Shown piece by piece: positions 15,414-23,606 of a stretch of 47,626 nt of DNA. The stretch comes from Furfurilactobacillus milii (GTDB lineage: Bacteria; Bacillota; Bacilli; Lactobacillales; Lactobacillaceae), in the NCBI RefSeq assembly GCF_009863985.1, contig NZ_WEZT01000020.1, forward strand, positions 13,832 through 61,457. The letters run 5' to 3'. The translations under genes and the position numbers were made by a program. The notes below the pieces were generated by a model, which worked only from the letters and a program-made list of their open reading frames with translations, ran no database searches and was not told the origin of the DNA. Numbering within the stretch: the stretch's first letter is position 1; every line of letters starts with the position of its first letter.

Positions 15414-16841
15414 ATGAAATGGGATAAAGCTTGTACGACCGTTTTAGTTGGGAAAAAGGCGTCCGTTGATGGCTCCGTAATGGTAGCACGTAACGACGAC
15501 ACATTCTTGCCAATCACACCACAAAAGTTTGAAATGAAACCAGCTGCTAATGGGCGCCATGAGGAATTAGCATCTACTCAGAATGGTTTTAAGGCACCAC
15601 TACCAGAAAGTGGTTATCGTTATCAAGCAACACCAAACGTGGACGTTCAAAGCGAAGGTATCTATGACGAAAGTGGCTTCAATGAGAAGAATGTTGCCAT
15701 GTCCGCTACTGAAAGTGTTTACGCCAACGAAAAAGTTTTAGCTTATGACCCATTATTGCCTGATGGCATGGCCGAAGATACTATGCAAACAATGGTCCTG
15801 CCATTTATCAACTCCGCTAAAGAAGGGGTTGAGTATTTAGGCAAGTTGGTTGCCAAGTACGGCTCACCAGAAGGTAACGGGGTTATCTTCGCTGATAAAA
15901 ACGATATTTGGTACATGGAAATCGTTACTGGTCATCACTGGGTTGCATCACGAATTCCTGATGATGCTTACGTTGTTGCTGCTAACCAGGTAGGTCAGGA
16001 ACAAATTGATTTCGATGACCCAGACAACTTTATGTGGTCTGACGGTATTCGCGAGTTTGTCGACGAACATCACTTGAACCCTGATAAGACCGGTTGGAAC
16101 TTCCGTCACATTTTTGGAACGGACACCGAAAAGGACCGTTACTACAACACACCACGGGTTTGGTTTGCACAACGCTACCTCAACCCAGAAATCGAACAGG
16201 ATCCAGAATCCAGTGATTTGCCATTCATCAATCATGCCAATCGGTTGATCAGTGTTGAAGATATTGAGTATATCGAAGGCTCACACTACAACGAAACGAA
16301 GTATGATCCACTCGGTCATGGTTCTGATGAAGACAAACTACGTTACCGGGCAATTTCATTGAACCGGACACAGCAAAGTCACGTTTTGCAAATCCGTAAC
16401 GATGTGCCAGAAGCATTGTCTGCCGTTATGTGGATTTGTATCGGTATTCCTGCCTTTACGCCATATTTGCCATTCTATGCCAATGCAACGGATACGGACC
16501 CTAGTTATAGCAACACATCCATGACTTACAACGTCAAGGATGCTTATTGGATGTACCGGACAGTTTCCATGCTGACAGAAAGTCACTACAGTCACTTTGT
16601 TCAAGACGATGTTGACTATCTTAAAGACTGCCATGAAGAGTTACGTCGCTTGATCGACGGGATTGACAAAGAAGCACAGGCTAAGGGCTTGACTGGCGAT
16701 GCTTTGACAGCCTATCTGACAGAGCAAAACCACCACATCGTTGATGTCATGCGTGACAAGACGATGGCCATCATCGGTCACTTTGTCACTGAAGGACTCA
16801 ACCGTTCCAAACTGACATTTGATTTTGACATTAACTTGTAG
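15414..16841 (+). CDS. pepD: Dipeptidase, peptidase family C69 (PepD type)
   Basis: This Ntn-type peptidase hydrolyses dipeptides in the cytoplasm as part of peptide nutrition. The N-terminal MKWDKACTTVLVGKKASVDGS carries the family's nucleophilic Cys, which in this family becomes or lies near the mature N-terminus. About 475 residues is the family's usual size. The start is ambiguous: TTG at 15402 sits almost on GGAAGGA, while ATG at 15414 is about 12 bases from it. A strong inverted-repeat terminator follows. Confidence 0.9.
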   Translation: MKWDKACTTVLVGKKASVDGSVMVARNDDTFLPITPQKFEMKPAANGRHEELASTQNGFKAPLPESGYRYQATPNVDVQSEGIYDESGFNEKNVAMSATESVYANEKVLAYDPLLPDGMAEDTMQTMVLPFINSAKEGVEYLGKLVAKYGSPEGNGVIFADKNDIWYMEIVTGHHWVASRIPDDAYVVAANQVGQEQIDFDDPDNFMWSDGIREFVDEHHLNPDKTGWNFRHIFGTDTEKDRYYNTPRVWFAQRYLNPEIEQDPESSDLPFINHANRLISVEDIEYIEGSHYNETKYDPLGHGSDEDKLRYRAISLNRTQQSHVLQIRNDVPEALSAVMWICIGIPAFTPYLPFYANATDTDPSYSNTSMTYNVKDAYWMYRTVSMLTESHYSHFVQDDVDYLKDCHEELRRLIDGIDKEAQAKGLTGDALTAYLTEQNHHIVDVMRDKTMAIIGHFVTEGLNRSKLTFDFDINL

Positions 16842-16857
16842 AATTGTGAATAGATTT

Positions 16858-16902
16858 AAAATGACCCACATACTGGCGTTTGCTAGCATGTGGGTCATTT
16901 TG
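16858..16902. terminator. Terminator after the dipeptidase gene
   Basis: AAAATGACCCACAT pairs with ATGTGGGTCATTTT around a 17-base loop. Confidence 0.85.
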
Positions 16903-17169
16903 TTTGAACCAGCGATCACATAAAATGACTGTTGCTTATAGGGACAAGACTTTGTGGAGATCGATCAAAAATGGTCAGTATTACAAAATTTGTGTATAAA
17001 ACGTTTATTATTAGTCGAAAATATCCATTTTTTATTTCTAGGTGTCCCTAATTTACTTCTGGAATTCAGTTTGCTATGTTAGTTGCATGGAGGACGTGGA
17101 ACTGGTCGAACTCTGGTTGGTTGAAATGTTGGTTGCTGTGTGATGAAGGTTGCAGGAGGATGCGGAACG
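16903..17169. other. AT-rich spacer before the zeta-like gene
   Basis: I see no repeat, tRNA or convincing gene here. The last 100 bases are unusually rich in G and T and encode only a Trp/Cys-rich frame that does not look real. No epsilon- or PezA-like antitoxin lies in it. AGGAGGA at 17155-17161 is the ribosome site for 17170. Confidence 0.4.
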
Positions 17170-17883
17170 ATGGCTGGGGAGAAGGATATTCGTTTTATGA
17201 GCGAGGATGAACTAAAGCAACATTGGCGGGAATATGCGAGTGCGCACGAGGATGAGTTCCTAAATCCGATATTTTCAGGTGTTAGGTAGAAGAAAAACAA
17301 GTGGGCAATATTGACGGCTGGAGCGCCAGGATCTGGAAAGTCAGAAGTGATTGATAGTATTTATGGTCCAGTAATGCAGGATTTTGTGCACATAGATGCC
17401 GACGATTTTAGAAAGTTTTTTCCGAAATATAATGGTGCTAATGCGGCTGACTATCAGAAAGGTGCGACGAAGTTAGTTGACAGGGCGTTTAGAAGGGCCT
17501 TGAATGAAAATCAGTCGTTTATTCTTGAAGGTACATTCAACTCCCAAAGCTCAGCTAGTAATATTAAGCGTGCGTTGAATCATGATTATTCTGTTAGGAT
17601 AGTCTATACTTACCTTGAACCTGAAATTGATTGGCGGTTTGTTGTTCAACGGGCTATAAAAACAGGTCGCCAAGTTCCCCAAGCGGCATTTATTAGTGGT
17701 TTCCTCAATATTCCACAAAATATCTCTCAGATTTTGGAGAAATATGGAGATCGAATAGAAATAGAGATGTACGCAGGTTTGGGACATCAACAACATATTT
17801 ATCGTGGCGTGGAAGCTGTGATAGAACACTTGCCAAATGATATTTCGAGAGACAGGCTGGAGGCAATAGTCAATGGAAACTAA
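17170..17883 (+). pseudogene. Zeta-toxin-like P-loop kinase gene with an in-frame TAG
   Basis: Zeta toxins phosphorylate UDP-N-acetylamino sugars and block wall synthesis. Starting at ATG 17170 (AGGAGGA nine bases upstream), the frame reads MAGEKDIRFMSEDELKQHWR and continues to SGVR, then TAG at 17287-17289. It resumes in the same frame with KKNKWAILTAGAPGSGKSEV, the Walker A motif. Downstream are HIDADDFRKFFPKY, LEGTFNS and a TGRQVP...FISGF region typical of the family. Without the stop the product would be 237 residues. A TTG at 17311 could restart translation but would begin inside the Walker A strand. The gene is probably inactive unless the stop is read through or is a sequencing error. 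Base composition differs from its neighbours, suggesting transfer. Confidence 0.8.
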
Positions 17884-18055
17884 AGATCAGAAGTTTATGC
17901 GTGAACTAGTTGAAAAGTATCATAACAATTCGGATGAATTTGAAGATAATGCTACTGATGAAGAGAAAGAGGCGTACATTCAGGCCGGTGCAAGAGAACG
18001 TAGCAGAAAAATTTTAGACGTGCTTTATCCAAACAAAAATGAAAAAGAAGCCTAG
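17873..18055 (+). CDS. Small acidic protein overlapping the zeta-like gene
   Basis: The 60-residue product, starting METKDQKFMRELVEKYHNNS, is acidic and helix-prone. Its ATG overlaps the last 11 bases of the zeta-like frame, so the two were translationally coupled. Position and size suggest a partner or antitoxin of the kinase. However, classical epsilon and PezA antitoxins are encoded upstream, and no similarity to them is visible, so this is only a possibility. It ends shortly before a terminator shared with gap. Confidence 0.6.
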   Translation: METKDQKFMRELVEKYHNNSDEFEDNATDEEKEAYIQAGARERSRKILDVLYPNKNEKEA

Positions 18056-18082
18056 TTGTTATTAATTAATGTGGCTCTAAAA

Positions 18083-18132
18083 AAAAGAAGGAAACAAGCT
18101 GATGATCGCACAAGGCCTGTCTCCTTCTTTTT
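18083..18132. terminator. Bidirectional terminator between the small acidic gene and gap
   Basis: AAAAAGAAGG pairs with CCTTCTTTTT, extended imperfectly inward (ACA/TGT, GC/GC). Confidence 0.75.
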
Positions 18133-18147
18133 ACTAATGAATGTTAT

Positions 18148-19155
18148 TTATGCCACAGCTTCTTTTTTCAGAATTCGAATCATGTTGCAGACAAAACCGA
18201 ATTCATTGTCGAACCAAGTGTGCGTCTTAACAACTTGGAAGTCACCATTTGAAGTAACTTCGGTCTGTGTTGGGTCAAAGACCGCACCGTGGGTGTCACC
18301 GATGATATCGCTAGAAACGATTTCATCTTCGTTCCAACCAAACGCGGGGTTGTTTTCTGTGTAAGGTTTGATGGCTGCATTAACTTCATCAACGGTTACC
18401 TTTTTATCCAAAACAGAAACGAGTTCACAAACAGAGCCGTCAATGACAGCAACCCGTTGAGCGTGACCATTTAGCCGACCTTCAAGTTCAGGAATAACTA
18501 GGCCAATTGCACTCGCAGCACCAGTTGAATGAGGAATGGTGTTCGATGATGCAGTCCGGTTTGGTCGGAAGTTTTTGCCCTTAGGACCGTCTAGCAGATT
18601 CTGTGAGCTGGTGAAGGCGTGAATTGCGGTGATTGTCCCAACTTCCAGGCCAAATTCTTTGTTCAGGAAGTAAGCCATTGGTGCCAAGGCGTTAGTGGTA
18701 CAAGAACCGACAGACACGATTTGGTCATCATGAGCAACCAAGTCGTCGTTAACCCCTTCAACAAGGGTTTTGATTGGTCCAGCTGGTGCAGAAATGACTA
18801 CTTTCTTGGCACCGGCATCTAAATGTGCTTGCGACTTATCCTTCGATGTATAGAAGCCTGTACATTCAAGGACGATATCGACACCATCGTTTGCAACCCA
18901 AGGAATTTGCGTGGCATTGCGTTCAGCGTAAACCCGAATCTTCTTGCCGTTAACAACTAATGAATCATCGGTGGAGCTAACGTCGGCATCAAAAATACCA
19001 AAGGTTGAATCGTATTTAAGTAGGTATGCCAGCATTGCTGGACTCGTCAAATCATTAATGGCGACCACATTTAAATCAGGATCGTTAAGCGCCAACATCC
19101 GCCGGAAGGAGTCCCGACCAATGCGTCCAAAACCGTTAATACCAATATTTGCCAT
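18148..19155 (-). CDS. gap: Glyceraldehyde-3-phosphate dehydrogenase, NAD-dependent
   Basis: This glycolytic enzyme oxidises glyceraldehyde-3-phosphate to 1,3-bisphosphoglycerate. The 335-residue product has the NAD fold start [12 protein letters not shown], the catalytic SCTTNALAP with Cys152, the base His in [10 protein letters not shown] (about 179), and the C-terminal [14 protein letters not shown] lies before the ATG. No pgk or tpi follows, so the gene is monocistronic here, ending at the 18083-18132 terminator. Repeat copy J lies in the upstream spacer, in the same (-) direction as gap. Confidence 0.96.
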   Translation of the reverse strand: MANIGINGFGRIGRDSFRRMLALNDPDLNVVAINDLTSPAMLAYLLKYDSTFGIFDADVSSTDDSLVVNGKKIRVYAERNATQIPWVANDGVDIVLECTGFYTSKDKSQAHLDAGAKKVVISAPAGPIKTLVEGVNDDLVAHDDQIVSVGSCTTNALAPMAYFLNKEFGLEVGTITAIHAFTSSQNLLDGPKGKNFRPNRTASSNTIPHSTGAASAIGLVIPELEGRLNGHAQRVAVIDGSVCELVSVLDKKVTVDEVNAAIKPYTENNPAFGWNEDEIVSSDIIGDTHGAVFDPTQTEVTSNGDFQVVKTHTWFDNEFGFVCNMIRILKKEAVA

Positions 19156-19387
19156 AAGTGTAACCTCCTAAGCTAAGCACATGTTAGTAAATCTTTTTCA
19201 CTACGACGCAAGGTTAACAAATTTTCGAGGATTACGCTGTTTTTTGTACTTTGTGGGTATGCGTCGTCATATTCTCTACCGATAAATTCGTTAGTTTGAT
19301 TTCATTACAGTATTTATATTAAAGTCGTGGCACTCAGCAGTGCATAACTTGGATTAAATACAATGAATGTTTGGGGTTGATTTTGTG
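19156..19387. other. Upstream region of gap
   Basis: This holds the AGGAGG of gap (19164-19170 on the minus strand) and an AT-rich stretch that must carry its promoter. No confident -35/-10 pair was found, and no gene is present. Confidence 0.4.
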
Positions 19388-19494
19388 TGAGCTGAAAGGC
19401 GTCAAAATGAAATGTAAGCCGTGGTGAAAGACTTCGGTTTTCAGAAGACTCGAACCAGTTCCACGGTAGTATTCAATTTTGGCAACCGTAAGCG
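19388..19494 (-). repeat. Structured modular repeat, copy J (- orientation, minimal: arm a only)
   Basis: On the minus strand it reads GCTTACGGTTGCCAAAATTG, then CCGTGGAACTGGTTCGAG, arm a (CTTC/GAAG), GTCTTTCACC, and at once the closing strand CACGGC and TCATTTTGACGCC ... CAGCTCAC. P1 pairs CAAAATTGA with TCATTTTG (one bulge); P2 pairs CCGTGG with CCACGG. Arms b and c are missing cleanly, leaving about 105 bp. It lies between gap and the divergent gene at 19663. Confidence 0.75.
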
Positions 19495-19550
19495 TCCTCA
19501 ATCATCCAACATTGCGGTGCAAACCTTTATGCGAAAGTCATGGTAAACGG

Positions 19551-19556
19551 TATAAT
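19551..19556 (+). promoter_or_regulatory. Candidate -10 before the 111-residue gene
   Basis: TATAAT is present, 107 bases before the start codon. A -35 is not clear. Confidence 0.35.
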
Positions 19557-19662
19557 TAAAAATGACGTTGGCTGTTACGAATTTCCACTACGTAGCGGTC
19601 ACACATGCACGTTTGGGTTTATTATTATTTTTACTATGTAGATTGATCAATGAGGTGAAAAA

Positions 19663-19998
19663 ATGAGTCAAGAAATACCAGAAAACATGCATGAGGTCGT
19701 TTTAAAGGTGCAAGAATTAAACGAAACACGCCATGGTGCTGATGTTGTGACTGAAGAGGAAGTAATGAAAGATGCCGTTCATGACACGTTGCAGTATTGG
19801 GCCGACTATTTGCTTGATGGGCACTACGATGACGTGCTCTGGGATGGCGAAGATCTTGTCATTGAAGATATTATGGGCAAACGGGTTGGCCGTGTGAAGC
19901 CGATGAGCGCCACATTTGCTAATGATTATCGGCAAAGTCCAGAAGGCACTTTATTCCGTTTGGAAAACGAAGCCAACAAAATTATTGCGCAGCGGTAA
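19663..19998 (+). CDS. Hypothetical acidic protein, 111 residues
   Basis: The product starts MSQEIPENMHEVVLKVQELN and is acidic and soluble, with a middle portion DTLQYWADYLLDGHYDDVLW and a more basic end. No family is recognised. TGAGGTGA is positioned eight bases before the ATG. It lies upstream of pepN with a separate TATAAT between them, so they need not be one operon. Confidence 0.6.
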   Translation: MSQEIPENMHEVVLKVQELNETRHGADVVTEEEVMKDAVHDTLQYWADYLLDGHYDDVLWDGEDLVIEDIMGKRVGRVKPMSATFANDYRQSPEGTLFRLENEANKIIAQR

Positions 19999-20033
19999 TC
20001 CTAGTTGAACCACAAAAGATAAATGGAATGGCG

Positions 20034-20039
20034 TATAAT
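20034..20039 (+). promoter_or_regulatory. Candidate -10 before pepN
   Basis: TATAAT lies 32 bases before the pepN ATG. TTGAAC upstream is too far (23 bases) to be a standard -35. Confidence 0.4.
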
Positions 20040-20070
20040 TAGAGTATTCTAATGTAATCGAGGGGAAATT

Positions 20071-22605
20071 ATGGCCGAAATAACACGACTTTATCAGAAA
20101 TTCCAACCAAGTCACTACAACTTATTTATTGATGTTGAACGTGATACAAAGAAAATCAGTGGGACATCTACCATTACCGGGGATGCCAAGACCACGGACA
20201 TTCAAGTTAATCAAAAGGGCATGACCATTGCCAGTGTAAAAGCAGATGGACAAGACGTTCCATTTACTACTGATGATGACGCCGAAGCAATCAACATTAC
20301 GTTATCTAAGACTGGTGAAGTAACGGTTGCAATTGAGTACTCGGCACCACTAACTGACAGCATGATGGGCATTTACCCGTCATACTACGAGTTAAACGGT
20401 GAAAAGAAGCAAATCATCGGAACTCAGTTTGAAACAACGTTTGCTCGTCAGGCTTTCCCATCTGTCGATGAACCAGAAGCCAAGGCTACCTTTGACTTAG
20501 CATTGAAGTTTGACGAACAGCCTGGTGAAACAGTGCTGGCTAATATGCCAGAAGTACGTACTGAAAATGGTGTGCACTACTTCGACACGACTGTTCGGAT
20601 GTCGACGTATCTGATTGCCTTTGCTTTTGGTGATTTGCAAAGCAAGCAAACAACCACGAAGAGTGGCGTGAAGGTCGGTGTGTTCGCAACCAAGGCCCAC
20701 AAGGCTAACGAACTGGACTTTGCGTTGGACATTGCCAAACGCTCAATTGAATTCTACGAAGACTTCTACCAAACACCATATCCACTGCCACATTCATGGC
20801 AATTGGCATTGCCTGATTTCTCGGCCGGTGCGATGGAAAACTGGGGCTTAGTTACATACCGTGAAGCCTACCTAGTATTGGATCCAGATAACACCTCATT
20901 ACGGATGAAGCAACTGGTTGCGACTGTTGTTGCGCATGAGCTGGCCCATCAATGGTTCGGTGATCTCGTAACCATGAAGTGGTGGGATGACCTATGGTTG
21001 AACGAAAGTTTTGCCAACATGATGGAATATGTGGCCGTTGATGCCTTAGAACCAGATTGGCACGTTTGGGAAATGTTCCAAACATCCGATGTTCCTGGTG
21101 CTTTAGGTCGTGATGCGACGGATGGTGTTCAGCCTGTTCACGTGCAGGTTAACAATCCGGCCGAAATCGATTCATTGTTTGACGCAGATATCGTTTATGC
21201 CAAGGGTGCACGGATGTTGGTTATGGTGCGGGCACTGCTCGGTGATGACAAGTTACGTGCTGGCCTAAAGGCTTACTTCGCTGCACATCATTACAGCAAC
21301 GCTACTGGTGCTGACTTATGGTCAGCCTTGGGTGAGGCCTCTGGCATGGATGTTGGCGCAATCATGAACTCATGGTTGGAACAGCCAGGTTACCCAGTGG
21401 TTAACGCCGCTGTGGTTGATGGCAAACTGACATTGTCTCAGAAACAATTCTTTGTTGGTGATGGTAAGGATGCCGGTCGTGAATGGCAGATTCCGTTGAA
21501 CGGTAATTTCAGAGAAACACCAACCATCATGAAAGATAAGCAGGTTGTCTTAGGCGATTACGATGCTTTACGTCAATCAAACGGAAAACCATTCCGTTTG
21601 AACGTTGGCAATAACTCTCACTTCATTGTGGAATACGATGACACCTTGATGCAGGATATTTTAGCTCATAAAGATGAGTTAGACAGTATTGATGAGTTGC
21701 AATTGTTGCAAGACATGCGGATGTTGGCCGATGGTCGACAACTGTCATATGCAGCAATCGTGCCATTGCTGACACAGTTTGCTGACAGTAAATCAACAAT
21801 CGTCAACACTGCTTTATACACGGTTGCAGGCAACTTACGTAAATTTACGTTGCCTGACACACCAGAAGAAACGCAATTGCGTCAATTGTATGGCAAACTG
21901 AGTTCAAAGCAGGTTGCTCGTTTGGGTTGGGAAGCCAAGGCTGGTGAGTCCAATGATGACCAGATGACACGGCCAATTGTTTTGGGTGCCTCAATGTTTG
22001 CTAAGAACGCTGATTCAATTGCGGCTGCTCACGACTTATACCAAGCTAACGCGGACAAGTTGGAAACGTTGAACGCAACTTTACGTCCATACATTTTGAT
22101 CAATGAAATGCGTGAGTTTGGTAGTGAGGAACTTTTCAACAAATTCTTAACGGCTTATCAGAAGACTTCTGACGCCAGCTACAAGACGTCTCTGTTAGAA
22201 GGAATCACAGCAACTAAAGACGCTGCTTTGGTGAAGAAGACCATTGCACAGTTTGAAAATGCTGATGTCATTAAGCCACAAGACCTTCGCGGTTGGTACT
22301 ATGAACTATTGTTGAACAAAGATGGTCAGCAAGCTGCGTGGGACTGGATTCGTGACGAATGGTCATGGCTTGAAAAGACTGTTGGTGGCGATATGGAATT
22401 TGCAACGTTTATCACACGGACTGCTGATGTCTTCAAGACACCAGAACGCTTGGCCGAATTCAAAGCATTCTTCGAACCAAAACTCAACACACCTGGTTTA
22501 ACCCGTGAAATCCAAATGGATACTAAGGTTATCGAAAGTCGGGTTGCACTGATTGAAGCTGAACAAGCCAAAGTTAATGCTGCAGTTGCGGAAGCTGCAA
22601 AGTAA
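20071..22605 (+). CDS. pepN: Aminopeptidase N, M1 zinc metallopeptidase
   Basis: PepN removes N-terminal residues from peptides taken up for nutrition and acts in the cytoplasm. The 844-residue product has the exopeptidase motif GAMENWG (about residue 253), zinc ligands HELAHQ (His289, His293) and the third ligand in NESFAN (Glu312), then the M1 beta-barrel and C-terminal helical domain. The length matches lactobacillus PepN. There is no signal peptide. The ribosome site is GAGGGGA. A strong terminator follows. Confidence 0.97.
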   Translation: MAEITRLYQKFQPSHYNLFIDVERDTKKISGTSTITGDAKTTDIQVNQKGMTIASVKADGQDVPFTTDDDAEAINITLSKTGEVTVAIEYSAPLTDSMMGIYPSYYELNGEKKQIIGTQFETTFARQAFPSVDEPEAKATFDLALKFDEQPGETVLANMPEVRTENGVHYFDTTVRMSTYLIAFAFGDLQSKQTTTKSGVKVGVFATKAHKANELDFALDIAKRSIEFYEDFYQTPYPLPHSWQLALPDFSAGAMENWGLVTYREAYLVLDPDNTSLRMKQLVATVVAHELAHQWFGDLVTMKWWDDLWLNESFANMMEYVAVDALEPDWHVWEMFQTSDVPGALGRDATDGVQPVHVQVNNPAEIDSLFDADIVYAKGARMLVMVRALLGDDKLRAGLKAYFAAHHYSNATGADLWSALGEASGMDVGAIMNSWLEQPGYPVVNAAVVDGKLTLSQKQFFVGDGKDAGREWQIPLNGNFRETPTIMKDKQVVLGDYDALRQSNGKPFRLNVGNNSHFIVEYDDTLMQDILAHKDELDSIDELQLLQDMRMLADGRQLSYAAIVPLLTQFADSKSTIVNTALYTVAGNLRKFTLPDTPEETQLRQLYGKLSSKQVARLGWEAKAGESNDDQMTRPIVLGASMFAKNADSIAAAHDLYQANADKLETLNATLRPYILINEMREFGSEELFNKFLTAYQKTSDASYKTSLLEGITATKDAALVKKTIAQFENADVIKPQDLRGWYYELLLNKDGQQAAWDWIRDEWSWLEKTVGGDMEFATFITRTADVFKTPERLAEFKAFFEPKLNTPGLTREIQMDTKVIESRVALIEAEQAKVNAAVAEAAK

Positions 22606-22624
22606 ATTTAAAAGTTTTTGAATT

Positions 22625-22668
22625 AAAAGGCTGCTCAGAGTCTCATAACTCTGGGCAGCCCTTTTTTT
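22625..22668. terminator. Terminator of pepN, overlapping the end of the next gene
   Basis: AAAGGCTGC and CAGAGT pair with ACTCTG and GCAGCCC, followed by seven T. The last bases overlap the stop codon of the minus-strand gene at 22667. Confidence 0.85.
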
Positions 22669-22918
22669 ATTCAGTCTCACGTTGATCGTATGCACGTTTG
22701 GATTTATAACCAGCTTTGAACACTGTTTTCATGGTGGCGATGTGGGCTTCTTTTGTTGCTTCCGATTTAACATCGAAAATGTAGCGCGCCCATTCGCGTT
22801 GATAACCTGGTGTCAATTTTCTAAAGAAGGTTTGCATCTCTCGGTCATTTGCTAACAAATTTGCTACTTCAGGAACGTTCGTTTCAAAATCATCTAGCGT
22901 TTTATTCTTTTCTGCCAT
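22667..22918 (-). CDS. Short YdeI/OmpD-associated (OmdA) family protein
   Basis: The 83-residue product contains LTPGYQREWARYIFDVKSEA and IATMKTVFKAGYKSK, the C-terminal signature of the YdeI/OmdA family. That family has been linked to protection against cationic peptides in some bacteria. Only this small domain is present, so it is much shorter than the usual proteins of about 190 residues; such short versions are stand-alone in lactobacilli. The stop of nnrE is three bases upstream, so the two are co-transcribed. Confidence 0.75.
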   Translation of the reverse strand: MAEKNKTLDDFETNVPEVANLLANDREMQTFFRKLTPGYQREWARYIFDVKSEATKEAHIATMKTVFKAGYKSKRAYDQRETE

Positions 22919-22921
22919 GAT

Positions 22922-23578
22922 TCAAGACTTCCTTTCAGTCAGTGTTGCTGGGTCGTAGATACCAATATCAGCAACTGTCACAATACCGCCAAAACGACGG
23001 CCATTATCGGTTGCCAAACCAAGTTTGTTATAACTCATCGTCACTGTTTCTGTGGCTTCAACAACGGTGCCCATTACTTGGCCGTTGTCTGTACCGAGGC
23101 CAGTGGGCATGTCAACCGCCATGACGTTAGCTTTGGCGCCGTTAATAGCGTCGACCACGTCAGCAAACTTACCAGTAACGTCACGTGAGAGACCGACGCC
23201 AAAGATGGCATCTACGATTGTTGTGTAATTTGCCATGTCGGGTTGATCGGTGACAACGGGGATGTTGTAGTGATCAGCAATGGTCAGTTGTTGTTGCGTC
23301 TGTTCAGAAGCATGGTCACGATTACCGAGCAACCAAATCGTCACTGGGATGTGATTTAGGTGCAGCAATCTGGCAACGGCTACGCCATCACCGCCGTTGT
23401 TACCGGTGCCAGCAACCACTAACACACTTTTTAGATCAAAACTGGTACTGTTTACGATTTGATGGGCGACGGCAAGCGCCGCCCGTTCCATCAGAACCAT
23501 TGAAGGGACACCAATTTGATTCATCGTGTAAGCGTCAAATGCCTGTGATTGTGCTGCCGTAATGTACGTTGTTGCCAT
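22922..23578 (-). CDS. nnrE: NAD(P)H-hydrate epimerase (YjeF N-terminal domain)
   Basis: NnrE epimerises damaged R-NAD(P)HX so that the dehydratase NnrD can repair it. The 218-residue product has VVAGTGNNGGDGVAVARLL (the N-domain phosphate-binding motif), the active-site VDAIFGVGLSRDV and VMAVDMPTGL. The ATG at 23578 gives MATTYITAAQ, as expected; a TTG at 23602 is possible. The usual kinase-like nnrD partner is not in this window. It lies four bases from the start of the OmdA gene and 28 from the stop of the upstream oxidoreductase. Confidence 0.9.
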   Translation of the reverse strand: MATTYITAAQSQAFDAYTMNQIGVPSMVLMERAALAVAHQIVNSTSFDLKSVLVVAGTGNNGGDGVAVARLLHLNHIPVTIWLLGNRDHASEQTQQQLTIADHYNIPVVTDQPDMANYTTIVDAIFGVGLSRDVTGKFADVVDAINGAKANVMAVDMPTGLGTDNGQVMGTVVEATETVTMSYNKLGLATDNGRRFGGIVTVADIGIYDPATLTERKS

Positions 23579-23606
23579 AATGAGATACGCTTCCTTAATC
23601 AAAGAA

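Noticed and set aside
17076-17210. Possible small antitoxin frame before the zeta-like gene
   Set aside because: Trp- and Cys-rich translation overlapping the next start, with no resemblance to epsilon or PezA and no ribosome site.
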